From Microbacterium hydrocarbonoxydans (GTDB lineage Bacteria > Actinomycetota > Actinomycetes > Actinomycetales > Microbacteriaceae): a DNA stretch of 64,000 nucleotides. The notes beneath the pieces were generated by a model. The model was not told where the DNA came from. It ran no database searches and was given only the letters and a program-made list of their open reading frames with translations. Shown here piece by piece: positions 15,809-23,775 of the stretch (position 1 is its first letter; each line of letters opens with the position of its first letter). A program made the position numbers and the translations under genes. The stretch is from contig NZ_JAMBOY010000003.1 of assembly GCF_023715885.1 (NCBI RefSeq), positions 62,001 through 126,000 on the forward strand. The letters are read 5' to 3'.

Positions 15809-17078
15809 CCTTCACGGCGGCGACGATGTCCTGCGGACCGCCTTGCCCTGCCAGCATGTTGACCACGGCGACGTTCAGCGCGTTGCCGACGTTCTGGCCG
15901 TAGACGGTGTCGAGCCACTGCGACGCGTAGGGGGCGGCGTTGTAGGCCTCGAGGATCTTCTGCAGGTACGGCTCGGTCACGGCCTCCTGAGCGACGGTGT
16001 TGACCGGCGGAGCGTTGAACGCCTTGTAGTACGCGGTCTGCACGTCGCTCGTGCCGAGGTAGTTCAGGAAGTCGACGCAGGCGTCCGGCGCGTCGACGGA
16101 GCAGGAGTAGCCGTCGACGCCGCCCATCATCGATCCGGGCTCGCCCTCGCCGCCCTCGACCTCGGGGAACGGGAACCAGGAGAGGTCGGGCAGCGGCTTC
16201 TGGTCGGGGGTGAGCGATCCGATGACGCCGGGGTTCCAGGCGCCCATGAGCTCCATGCCCGCCTGGTGGTTGGCGATGAGCCCGGCGGAGCTCGCTGCGC
16301 CCTGCTGTGCGGTGGTCGTGAGGAAACCGCTGTTGAACGGCTCGGTGGCCGCGAAGTCCTGCAGATCCTCGCCGGCGCGCACCCAGCACTCGTCGTCGAA
16401 GTCCATCTCGTCTGCGGCCTTCGCGAGCGTGTCGGAGCTGCACTCGCGCAGTGCGAACCAGTAGTACCAGTGGGCGGCCGGCCAGGCGTCCTTGGCGCCG
16501 AGTGCGACCGGGTCGATGCCCGCGGCCTTGAGCGCCTCGGTCGCCGTCTCGAGCTCGTCGATGGTCGTCGGGGTCTCGGTGATGCCCGCCTGGTCGAACA
16601 GATCCTGGCTGTAGAAGAGCCCGCCGGGGAGCACGGCCACCGGCATCGCGTAGATCTTGTCGTCGAGGCTGTTCGCCGAGTATGCGGCATCCGGGATCTC
16701 CTCGGCCGCGGGCCCGGTGATCGCGTCGGTGAGGTCCTTCAGCTGGCCGGCCTTGACCATCGCGGCCATCTTGCCGCCGCCGCGCTGCAGGAAGATGTCG
16801 GGGGCGTCGCCGGAGTTCAGCGCGGTCTGCAGCTTGCCGTCGAGGTCTTCGTTCTGAATGGACTGGATCTCGATCGTGACGCCGGGGTTGGCCTCTTCGA
16901 AGTCCGCGACCGTCGTCTCCCAGAACTCCACGCCCGGACCGGTGGTGGAGTTGTGCCAAAGGGTCATGCGCGTGCCGTCGCCGTCGCCGCCGGACGGGTC
17001 GCCGGTGCAGCCGGAGAGCGCGAGCGCTCCGACGACGACGACCGCTGCGGAGGCGAGGGGGAGCCTTCTGCTGGTCAT
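15789..17078 (-). CDS. extracellular sugar-binding lipoprotein (family 1 SBP)
   Basis: A 429-residue solute-binding protein with a signal peptide and lipobox (LSGC at about residue 24), so it is a lipoprotein facing outward. The mature part has the family 1 pattern: TLWHNSTTGPGVEFWETTVA, a QRGGGKMAAM hinge region and a late GSMMGGVDGYSCSV strand. It delivers an oligosaccharide to the two permeases encoded downstream. It is the first gene of the operon, reads from a TTGACG-N17-AAGACT promoter, and lies under a palindromic operator next to the divergent LacI-type gene. Confidence 0.92.
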   Translation of the reverse strand: MTSRRLPLASAAVVVVGALALSGCTGDPSGGDGDGTRMTLWHNSTTGPGVEFWETTVADFEEANPGVTIEIQSIQNEDLDGKLQTALNSGDAPDIFLQRGGGKMAAMVKAGQLKDLTDAITGPAAEEIPDAAYSANSLDDKIYAMPVAVLPGGLFYSQDLFDQAGITETPTTIDELETATEALKAAGIDPVALGAKDAWPAAHWYYWFALRECSSDTLAKAADEMDFDDECWVRAGEDLQDFAATEPFNSGFLTTTAQQGAASSAGLIANHQAGMELMGAWNPGVIGSLTPDQKPLPDLSWFPFPEVEGGEGEPGSMMGGVDGYSCSVDAPDACVDFLNYLGTSDVQTAYYKAFNAPPVNTVAQEAVTEPYLQKILEAYNAAPYASQWLDTVYGQNVGNALNVAVVNMLAGQGGPQDIVAAVKDAAAKA

Positions 17079-17157
17079 GTGATGTTCTCCTCATCGAGTT
17101 GCGCCTCGCTGCGTTGCGGGCGCCCCGCGGGGGCTCGGGTGAGATCGCGGTGGATGC

Positions 17158-17200
17158 AGTCTTCTGGCGTCGTGAGGGATCGTCAAACGTTTTCGAAAAC
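17158..17200. promoter_or_regulatory. LacI-type operator GTTTTCGAAAAC with binding-protein promoter
   Basis: GTTTTCGAAAAC (17189-17200) is a perfect 12-bp palindrome with the central CG typical of LacI/GalR operators. It sits directly upstream of the minus-strand -35 (TTGACG, 17186-17181), which has AAGACT (17163-17158) 17 nt away. On the other side a TTTCCA (17204-17209) and TACGCT (17227-17232) pair, also 17 nt apart, would serve the LacI-type gene, so one site can control both directions. Confidence 0.75.
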
Positions 17201-17240
17201 AGTTTCCACGTCGCGTCTCGGCGGTCTACGCTGACTCCAC

Positions 17241-18260
17241 ATGAGCGGGAGAACGACGATCCACGACGTCGCGAAGGCGGCGGGGGTCTCGGTGTCGACC
17301 GTGTCGAAGGCCGTCAACGGCCGGTACGGCATCGCCGACTCGACGGTGCAGCGCGTGCTCGACGCGGTGCGCGAGCTCGGGTATGAATCGAGTCTGGTCG
17401 CCAGCAGCATGCGCGCCCGCCGCACCGGTGTCGTCGGCGTGCTGCTCGCCGACTTCGAGCCGTTCAGTGCCGAGATCCTGAAGGGGGTCGGCGCTGCGGT
17501 GCACGGGACGGCCGTCGACCTGCTGGCGTACAGCGGGTCGCATCTCGGGGCGGGGGACGGCTGGGAGCGGCGGTCGCTCAGTCGGCTGTCCGGCACGCTG
17601 ATCGACGCGGCCATCATGGTCACCCCCACCGTGGTGAGCGCCGCGACCGAGATCCCCGTCGTCGCGATCGACCCGCACACCGGACGCGCCGACCTGCCCA
17701 CCGTCGAGTCCGACAGCTTCGGCGGCGCGCTGACCGCGACCCGCCACCTCATCGAGCTCGGCCACCGGCGCATCGGATTCCTGGCCGGTCGGCCGGACCT
17801 GCGCTCCGCCGGACTGCGCGACGCCGGGTACCGACGGGCGCTGTCGGACGCCGGCATCCCCGCGGATCCCGCGCTCGTCGCGGTCGGACGCTACGACCTC
17901 GCGATCACGCGCGAGTCGGCTCGGCGACTTCTCGCCGGGGAGGATCGCCCGACGGCCGTGTTCGCCGCGAACGACCTTTCTGCGATCGCCGTGATCGAGG
18001 TCGCGCAGGATCTCGGGCTGCGGGTACCCGAGGATCTGTCGGTGATCGGCTTCGACGATGTTCCGGAGGCGTCCCGACGAGCACTCCCGCTCACGACGAT
18101 CCAGCAGCCGATGCGCCGGCTCGGCGCGGTCGCGGCGGAGATGGTGTTCGCTCTCCTCGACGGGCGGGAGATCGACCAGATGCACGTGACCCTGCCGACG
18201 CGGCTCGTCGTCCGGGCGACGACCGCTCCGCCCGACGAGCGGCGCGACCGCGCGTCGTGA
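17241..18260 (+). CDS. LacI family transcriptional regulator of the sugar operon
   Basis: A 339-residue repressor. The N-terminal HTH has TIHDVAKAAGVSVSTVSKAV followed by NGRYGI, the canonical LacI DNA-recognition pattern, then the hinge helix (SSLVASSMRARRTGVVGVL). The rest is a periplasmic-binding-like effector domain ending in DLSVIGFDDVPEASRRALPL with TTIQQP. It is divergent from the binding-protein operon, with a palindromic operator between them, so it probably represses uptake until a derived sugar binds. Its stop is 1 nt from the convergent PaaX-type gene stop. Confidence 0.93.
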   Translation: MSGRTTIHDVAKAAGVSVSTVSKAVNGRYGIADSTVQRVLDAVRELGYESSLVASSMRARRTGVVGVLLADFEPFSAEILKGVGAAVHGTAVDLLAYSGSHLGAGDGWERRSLSRLSGTLIDAAIMVTPTVVSAATEIPVVAIDPHTGRADLPTVESDSFGGALTATRHLIELGHRRIGFLAGRPDLRSAGLRDAGYRRALSDAGIPADPALVAVGRYDLAITRESARRLLAGEDRPTAVFAANDLSAIAVIEVAQDLGLRVPEDLSVIGFDDVPEASRRALPLTTIQQPMRRLGAVAAEMVFALLDGREIDQMHVTLPTRLVVRATTAPPDERRDRAS

Positions 18261-18261
18261 A

Positions 18262-19083
18262 TCAGAGGGCCGCGACCACGCTGCGCACGTGTGCGAGCGC
18301 CGGGGCTGCGAGAGGGCGCGACCTTCTCATGAACTCCTCGACACTGCGGCGTCCTGGCCAGTCGTCGGGAAGCATCGCCGGCGGCAGTCCCGGGTCGGTG
18401 TAGGGCAGCACCCGCCAGCGGTCGATGAGGTGCACATAGGCGGCGAAGGGCTCGCCGGGAAGGGTCGCCAGCGACCGCTGGAAGGCCAGGTGCTCGGCGC
18501 GCAGCGCCTCGAGGTCCCACCAGCTCGCAGCCGCTTCGACGAGCGGTCCCGGTGGTGAGGGCGCGTCCGCCAGGAACAGCGTCGCCCATCGGCGAGCGTC
18601 GAGGTCGTCGAGGATCTGCTCGACTTCCCCGCGCAGGTGTCCTGGGCAGATCCAGAGCGCGGATGACACGCGCCCGGCGCCGATCCACTGCAGGCGGCGG
18701 CGGAGCTGATGGCGCACGCTGCGCGCCGTCTCGGGTACCGAGAACGACACGAGGCACCAGTCGTCGCCATCCGTCATCTCGTGCATCGCGAAGATGCGCC
18801 GGTCGCCGCGTTCGAGCATCGGCACCGCGCCGGGGTTCAGCCGGTACCCGGGAGCCTGCCGCCGCTCGCTCTGCACCAGGCCCTTCTGCTTGAGCCGCGT
18901 GATGCCCGTGCGGGCCGGGGCCTCGGCGATGCCGAGATGGCCCGCGAGGGTCACCAGGTCAGCCGTCGAGATCCAGCCGCCCAGCGGTCGCAGGTACAGA
19001 CCGATCAGGGTGCGCAGCAGCGAGGCGGTGCTTCCGGGCCGGGCGTCGATGTCGTCGAGCGGCTGCCCGACCGGGTCAGCCAT
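18262..19083 (-). CDS. PaaX family transcriptional regulator
   Basis: A 273-residue protein of the PaaX family: an N-terminal winged helix (RTLIGLYLRPLGGWISTADL, then GITRLKQKGLVQ) and a conserved C-terminal domain (DDWCLVSFSVPETARSVRHQ, LWICPGHLRG). PaaX represses phenylacetate genes in E. coli and responds to an acyl-CoA effector; in Actinobacteria the family regulates several aromatic pathways. Here it is the last gene of the tryptophan/kynurenine operon and overlaps kynureninase by 8 nt, which makes it a likely autoregulator of this operon. Candidate operator half-sites lie at 22124-22165. Confidence 0.88.
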   Translation of the reverse strand: MADPVGQPLDDIDARPGSTASLLRTLIGLYLRPLGGWISTADLVTLAGHLGIAEAPARTGITRLKQKGLVQSERRQAPGYRLNPGAVPMLERGDRRIFAMHEMTDGDDWCLVSFSVPETARSVRHQLRRRLQWIGAGRVSSALWICPGHLRGEVEQILDDLDARRWATLFLADAPSPPGPLVEAAASWWDLEALRAEHLAFQRSLATLPGEPFAAYVHLIDRWRVLPYTDPGLPPAMLPDDWPGRRSVEEFMRRSRPLAAPALAHVRSVVAAL

Positions 19084-20323
19084 GCGTCTGCAGCGCGTCG
19101 CTGACCGTGAGCACCCCGCGGACCGTCTCGGAGAACGACGTGCTCAGCGGCGACAGCCCGAGGCGGATGCCGTCGGGGAACCGGAAGTCGGGGATGATGC
19201 CGTCGGCCCAGAGCCGCTGCGTAACGGCACGGAAGTCGGGGTGGCCGATCGTGACGTGGCCGCCGCGCGCCGCGGCATCCCTCGGGCTGAGCAGGCGCAC
19301 CCCGAGCGGGGCGAGCACCTCGTCGTGGGCGCGGATCGCGAGATCGGTGAGTGCCTGCGACTTCTCGCGCACCGCGTCGATCGTCGCCTGCTCGATGAGG
19401 TCGAGCATCCCCTGCATCGCGAGCATCGAGGTCACCGGCGGGGTGCCGCTCAGCAGTTGACGGATGTCGGACGCCGGCACGTACTCGGGCCCCATCGCGA
19501 AGATGTCGGCCGCGCTCCACCACCCCTGGATCGGTTGGCGCAGCACGCCCTGCAGCGCGTGGCGCAGGTAGGCGAACGCGGGGGATCCCGGTCCGCCGTT
19601 CAGGTACTTGTAGGTGCAGCCGACCGCCATATCGACGCCCCACTCGTCGAGCTGCATGGGCACGACGCCCGCCGAGTGGCAGAGATCCCACATCATCAGG
19701 GCGCCGACGTCGTGTACCGCGGCGGTGATCGCCGGCATGTCGGCCAGCGCGCCGGAGCGGTAGTCGACGTGGCTCAGCGAGACGACGGCCGTGCGCTCCG
19801 AGAGCATGGCGACGACGTCGGCGACCTGCACGCCGTGCACCGGATCGGGATCGATCCAGCGGATCGACGTACCCGTCTCGGCCGCCACGCCCTCGACGAG
19901 GAAGCGGTCGGTCGGGAAGTTGCCCCGCTCCATCACGATCTCGGTGCGCGCCGGGTCGTGCGGGATGGCGGCGCGCAGCAGCTTGTAGATGAGCACGCTC
20001 GTCGAGTCGGCGACGACCGTCTGACCGGGAGCTGCGCCGAGCGCGACCGCGCCGATGCGGTCGCCGAGCTGCATCGGCAGCGCCATCCACTGCTCGTCCC
20101 AGGAGCGGATGAGGCGCGTGCCCCAGTCCTCTCGGGCGAATGCCGCGAGGCGCTCCGGGACGTCGCGCAGCGGGCGCCCGAGCGAGTTGCCGTCGAGGTA
20201 CGCGTGCACTCCCGGTGCGTCGGCGAACGCGTCGAGGTGCGCGCCGAGCGGGTCGGCCGCGTCGAGGGCGGCCGCGAGCTCCAGGAGGGAGTCGGCGCCG
20301 GGGCGCGATTCGTGAGCGGTCAT
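19076..20323 (-). CDS. kynU: kynureninase
   Basis: A 415-residue PLP-dependent enzyme that cleaves kynurenine to anthranilate and alanine. Visible features are YLDGNSLGRPL at the N-terminus, the DLCHSAGVVPMQLDEWGVDM segment (the Asp that contacts the PLP pyridine N), and the PLP lysine motif VGCTYKYLNGGPGSP. Its length matches bacterial KynU. It begins 1 nt after the amidohydrolase stop and overlaps the PaaX-type gene. In this operon it forms the third step after tryptophan dioxygenase and the presumed formylkynurenine hydrolase. Confidence 0.95.
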   Translation of the reverse strand: MTAHESRPGADSLLELAAALDAADPLGAHLDAFADAPGVHAYLDGNSLGRPLRDVPERLAAFAREDWGTRLIRSWDEQWMALPMQLGDRIGAVALGAAPGQTVVADSTSVLIYKLLRAAIPHDPARTEIVMERGNFPTDRFLVEGVAAETGTSIRWIDPDPVHGVQVADVVAMLSERTAVVSLSHVDYRSGALADMPAITAAVHDVGALMMWDLCHSAGVVPMQLDEWGVDMAVGCTYKYLNGGPGSPAFAYLRHALQGVLRQPIQGWWSAADIFAMGPEYVPASDIRQLLSGTPPVTSMLAMQGMLDLIEQATIDAVREKSQALTDLAIRAHDEVLAPLGVRLLSPRDAAARGGHVTIGHPDFRAVTQRLWADGIIPDFRFPDGIRLGLSPLSTSFSETVRGVLTVSDALQTHG

Positions 20324-20324
20324 G

Positions 20325-21266
20325 TCAGGCCTCCAGATCGGCGGGGGTGAGCGGTCGGGCGAGCGTCGGGTCGGCGCCGCGGTGCGGCAGCACGAGCAGC
20401 ACGGATGCCGGGTCGCGGGGATCGGCGGGCGCGAGCGCGCGCAGCAGGGCGATGTCGTCGAGCCCCGCGTCTCGCAGCGCCGCGACCTCGAGCGGGTTCA
20501 CATCGACCGGCGTCGGACCGTTGCCCATGTCGGTGCCGTAGCGGACGGCGCCGCCCGCGGCGTGGAACCGGCGCACGTTGTCGAGGGCGACGTGCAGGTC
20601 GGCTTCCGCGTGGATCGCGAGCGTCGAGATCCAGCAGACGGACGCCGCCTGCTCGGCGATCTCGTCGTCGGTGAGCCTCTCGGTGAAGGGCGCGTGCGCG
20701 AGCGTCGCGGCCCCGAGCCGGGCGACGCGCTGCGCCTCGCCGCGCCCCTCGGCATGCGCGACGACCGTCAGGCCGCGGGCGCCCGCCGCTTCGACGACCA
20801 CCCGGAACACGATGTCGTCGAACACGGGTCCCGCCGAGCTGTTGCTCGCGACCTTGATGCAGGATGCTCCGGCATCCGCCATCTCGGCCACTGCCGCGAC
20901 GGCGTCCCCAGGGCTCGCGATCTCGCGGAACGAGCCGGCGGGAGTCCAGGAGCGATCGGACGGATATCCGCCGACCGGTGTGAGGAACGCCCCGGCGAAG
21001 TCGATGCGGGCGGCGCTCGCGTACGACGCGACGACCCCGGGATCCCCACCGAGGTCGACGACCCTTCCGAGGCGCGATCCGGCCGGCCGCTCGTGCTCGA
21101 CGAGCTGCAGATGCACGTGATGATCCGTGAATCCGCCGACGATCATGCCGTCGAGTCGAGGGACGTCGGATGCCGCGGGCTCATCGCGCAGCAGCATCCG
21201 CTCCCCGTCGAGGACGACGACGCCCTCGCGCCATCCCTCGCCGTCGAAGAACGTCGCGGCCCTCAT
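20325..21266 (-). CDS. metal-dependent amidohydrolase, candidate N-formylkynurenine hydrolase
   Basis: A 313-residue amidohydrolase-superfamily enzyme. The metal site is visible: TDHHVHLQ (HxH of strand 1), TVVAHAEG (strand 5 or 6 His) and RYGTDMGNGP (strand 8 Asp). The family hydrolyses amide or ring C-N bonds using Zn or similar. It sits between tryptophan 2,3-dioxygenase and kynureninase, sharing a base with the former stop (TGATG), and no arylformamidase (KynB-type) is present. I infer that it removes the formyl group from N-formylkynurenine. The family assignment is firm; the substrate is inference from position. Confidence 0.85.
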   Translation of the reverse strand: MRAATFFDGEGWREGVVVLDGERMLLRDEPAASDVPRLDGMIVGGFTDHHVHLQLVEHERPAGSRLGRVVDLGGDPGVVASYASAARIDFAGAFLTPVGGYPSDRSWTPAGSFREIASPGDAVAAVAEMADAGASCIKVASNSSAGPVFDDIVFRVVVEAAGARGLTVVAHAEGRGEAQRVARLGAATLAHAPFTERLTDDEIAEQAASVCWISTLAIHAEADLHVALDNVRRFHAAGGAVRYGTDMGNGPTPVDVNPLEVAALRDAGLDDIALLRALAPADPRDPASVLLVLPHRGADPTLARPLTPADLEA

Positions 21267-22117
21267 CAGCCGCCGATCTCGGTGCGCACGGTGTACAGCT
21301 CGGGGAAGAAGGTGAGGTCGAGTGCGCGCTGCAGGAAGCCGACGCCGCTGGATCCGCCCGTGCCGACCTTCATGCCGATCGTGCGGGCGACGGTCTTCAG
21401 GTGGCGGAAGCGCCAGAACTGGAAGTTGTCCTCGAGGTCGACGAGGTCCTCGCACGCCTCGTAGAGGTCCCAGTGCGTTGCGGGGTCCTGGTAGATCGCT
21501 CGGATCGCCGGCACGAGCTCGGGCGTCTCGCGATAGGGCAGGCGCACGTCGCGGTCGAGGATCTCGGCGGGCACGGGCAGGCCGCGGCGCGCGGCGAAGC
21601 GCAGGAACTCGTCGTACAGCGTCGGCTTCTCCCACTCGGCCTCGAGCAGTGCGCGGTTCGCGGGGTGGTCGGAGAAGACGCCGAGCATCTTCTCGTTCTT
21701 GTTTCCGAGTGCGAACTCGACGGCGCGGTACTGCACCGACTGGAAGCCCGACGAGTTGCCCAGCGCCCCGCGGAACTGCGCGTACTCGGTCGGGGTGAGC
21801 GTGGCGAGCACCGACCACTGCTGCGTGATGACGTCCTGGATCCGCTTGATGCGTGCGATGCGCTTGAGGGCCTCGCGCAGGTCGTCGCGGGCGAGCAGCT
21901 CGCGCGCAGACGACAGCTCGTGCAGCAGCTGCTTGAGCCAGAGCTCGGTGGTCTGGTGCTGGATGATGAACAGCATCTCGTCGTGGTGCTCGGGGACGCT
22001 GACGGGATGCTGCGCCGTGAGCAGCTGGTCGAGTGCGAGATACGACCCGTAGGTCATCTTTCCGCTCAGGTCCGTGACGATGCCGGATTCCAGCGCGCGC
22101 TCGTTCTCGGTGCTCAT
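21266..22117 (-). CDS. kynA: tryptophan 2,3-dioxygenase
   Basis: A 283-residue heme dioxygenase that opens the indole ring of tryptophan to N-formylkynurenine. The motifs TYGSYLALDQLL, DEMLFIIQHQTTELWLKQLL (distal heme side), SSGFQSVQYRAVEFALGNKN and FRHLKTVARTIGMKVGTGGS (proximal His in RHLK) match the family, and the length is typical. It is the first gene of the operon. The -10 TATGTT lies six nt before the ATG, so the mRNA is probably leaderless, and the -10 overlaps one half of an inverted repeat that may be the PaaX-type operator. Confidence 0.96.
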   Translation of the reverse strand: MSTENERALESGIVTDLSGKMTYGSYLALDQLLTAQHPVSVPEHHDEMLFIIQHQTTELWLKQLLHELSSARELLARDDLREALKRIARIKRIQDVITQQWSVLATLTPTEYAQFRGALGNSSGFQSVQYRAVEFALGNKNEKMLGVFSDHPANRALLEAEWEKPTLYDEFLRFAARRGLPVPAEILDRDVRLPYRETPELVPAIRAIYQDPATHWDLYEACEDLVDLEDNFQFWRFRHLKTVARTIGMKVGTGGSSGVGFLQRALDLTFFPELYTVRTEIGG

Positions 22118-22123
22118 CCCGTG

Positions 22124-22165
22124 AACATATCACGTTCGTGGCGAGCGTCACGGAGCTGATATGTT
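22124..22165. promoter_or_regulatory. inverted repeat AACATATCA/TGATATGTT at the tryptophan-operon promoter
   Basis: AACATATCA (22124-22132) and TGATATGTT (22157-22165) are perfect 9-bp inverted copies separated by 24 nt. Read on the minus strand, TATGTT in the first half is the -10, six nt before the TDO ATG. Separated half-sites of this type match how PaaX proteins bind DNA, so this is the best operator candidate for the regulator encoded at the end of the operon. Confidence 0.6.
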
Positions 22166-22219
22166 AGCGGGCTCGACAGCATAGCGGTGCGTCGCCGTCG
22201 CGCGCGAGAGGGGAGCGCG

Positions 22220-23764
22220 GTGTCGACGGCGAGCCGCCCCGATCGATACCGTCGGAGGATGGGCGACAGCATCGAGGCGCGGACCTTCACGCGCCAGGAC
22301 CGTACTCAGTTCCGTGCGAAGACCGAGCGGGGGCTCGACGCCCTGGCGTCCATGCTGGCGGACGGGCGATTCGCCCCTGTGGATGCTCCGGACTCGCAGC
22401 TCGGCATGGAGATCGAGCTGAACCTGGTCGATGATCAGGGAGCGCCCGCCCGCAGCAACGCGGCAGTGCTCGACGCGATCGCCTCTCCGGCCTTCCAGAC
22501 GGAGCTCGCGCGGTTCAACGTGGAGGTCAATGTCGCGCCGCGACCGATCGGCGCCGGTCATCTCCGAGAGCTCGAAGGTGTCCTGCGCGGCGCGCTCGAC
22601 GTCGCCGACGAGCGCGCGCGGTCGGCCGGCAGCAGCCTGGCGATGATCGGGATGCTCCCGACGCTCGACGAGACGCACTTCACGGAGCGCTGGTTCTCGG
22701 CCGATCCGCGCTACAGCGTGCTCGGACAGCAGATCCTCACCGCTCGGGGTGAGGACATCGAGCTGCAGATCGACGGGGTCGCGCTGAGCGACGACCGACC
22801 CGCCGAGCAGCTCGCGATGGTCTGCGACACGATCCTGCCGGAGGCCGCGTGCACCTCCGTGCAGCTGCACCTTCAGGTCGCTCCCGAGTCGTTCGCGTCG
22901 TACTGGAACGCGGCGCAGGCGATCGCCGGCGTGCAGGTGGCGCTCGCGGCGAACTCCCCGTTCTTCGCAGGCAAGGCGCTGTGGCACGAGACACGGATCC
23001 CGATGTTCGAGCAGGCGACCGACACCCGTCCGCAGGAGCTCAAGAACCAGGGCGTGCGACCCCGCGTCTGGTTCGGCGAGCGCTGGGTGACCTCGATCTT
23101 CGACCTCTTCGAGGAGAACTCGCGATACTTCCCGGCCCTGCTGCCCGTGTGCTCGGACGAGGATCCCTTCGAGGTGCTCGACGAGGGGCGTGCGCCCGAG
23201 CTCTCCGAGCTGCGCATGCACAATGGAACCGTCTACCGCTGGAACCGTCCGATCTACGATGTCGCCGACGGCACCGCGCACCTGCGCCTCGAGAACCGGG
23301 TGCTGCCCGGCGGACCCACGGTCGTCGACGTGATGGCGGATGCCGCGTTCTACTACGGCCTCGTGCGGAGCACCGCTGAAGCGGATCGCCCGATCTGGAC
23401 GCAGATGACCTTCGACGCCGCCGCCGAGAACCTGCAGGCCGCCGCTCGCGGGGGCATCGACTCGCGGTTGTATTGGCCGGAGGTCGGCTGGATCAGCCCG
23501 CGGGAGCTCGTTCTGCGGCGGTTGCTTCCGGCGGCGGCCGAGGGACTGGACGCCTTCGGTGTCGACGCCGAGGTGCGCGACCGGTATCTCGGCATCATCG
23601 AGCAGCGGTGCCTCACCGGCCGCAACGGCGCGGTCTGGCAGCGCGAGAACGTGGCGGCTCGTGAGCGTTCCGGCGCGACGCGATCCGACGCGCTGCACGG
23701 CATGCTCGCCGACTACCTCGAGCGGATGCAGTCCGGCGAGCCCGTGCACACCTGGACGCACTGA
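22220..23764 (+). CDS. glutamate-cysteine ligase (GCS2) family protein
   Basis: A 514-residue protein of the glutamate-cysteine ligase type 2 superfamily. The N-terminal substrate/Mg motif is clear (DSQLGMEIELNLVDD), followed by RFNVEVNVAPRP, a CTSVQLHLQV strand and AANSPFFAGKALWHETR. It would form gamma-glutamyl or similar amides with ATP. The precise acceptor is unclear, since no glutathione or ergothioneine gene lies nearby. GTG at 22220 is preferred because GAGGGGAG stands before it; an ATG at 22259 has a GGAGG too close to serve. It converges on the amidase gene, with a 12-nt gap. Confidence 0.82.
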   Translation: MSTASRPDRYRRRMGDSIEARTFTRQDRTQFRAKTERGLDALASMLADGRFAPVDAPDSQLGMEIELNLVDDQGAPARSNAAVLDAIASPAFQTELARFNVEVNVAPRPIGAGHLRELEGVLRGALDVADERARSAGSSLAMIGMLPTLDETHFTERWFSADPRYSVLGQQILTARGEDIELQIDGVALSDDRPAEQLAMVCDTILPEAACTSVQLHLQVAPESFASYWNAAQAIAGVQVALAANSPFFAGKALWHETRIPMFEQATDTRPQELKNQGVRPRVWFGERWVTSIFDLFEENSRYFPALLPVCSDEDPFEVLDEGRAPELSELRMHNGTVYRWNRPIYDVADGTAHLRLENRVLPGGPTVVDVMADAAFYYGLVRSTAEADRPIWTQMTFDAAAENLQAAARGGIDSRLYWPEVGWISPRELVLRRLLPAAAEGLDAFGVDAEVRDRYLGIIEQRCLTGRNGAVWQRENVAARERSGATRSDALHGMLADYLERMQSGEPVHTWTH

Positions 23765-23775
23765 CGCCAGGGTGA

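Noticed and set aside
20325..22151. A 608-codon minus-strand frame joining amidohydrolase and TDO
   Set aside because: Its N-terminal half is a shadow of TDO in another frame; the true amidohydrolase start is the ATG at 21266 overlapping the TDO stop.
22187..22219. An earlier start for the GCS2-type gene at 22187
   Set aside because: It adds an Arg-rich tail; the GTG at 22220 has GAGGGGAG upstream and is a better start.
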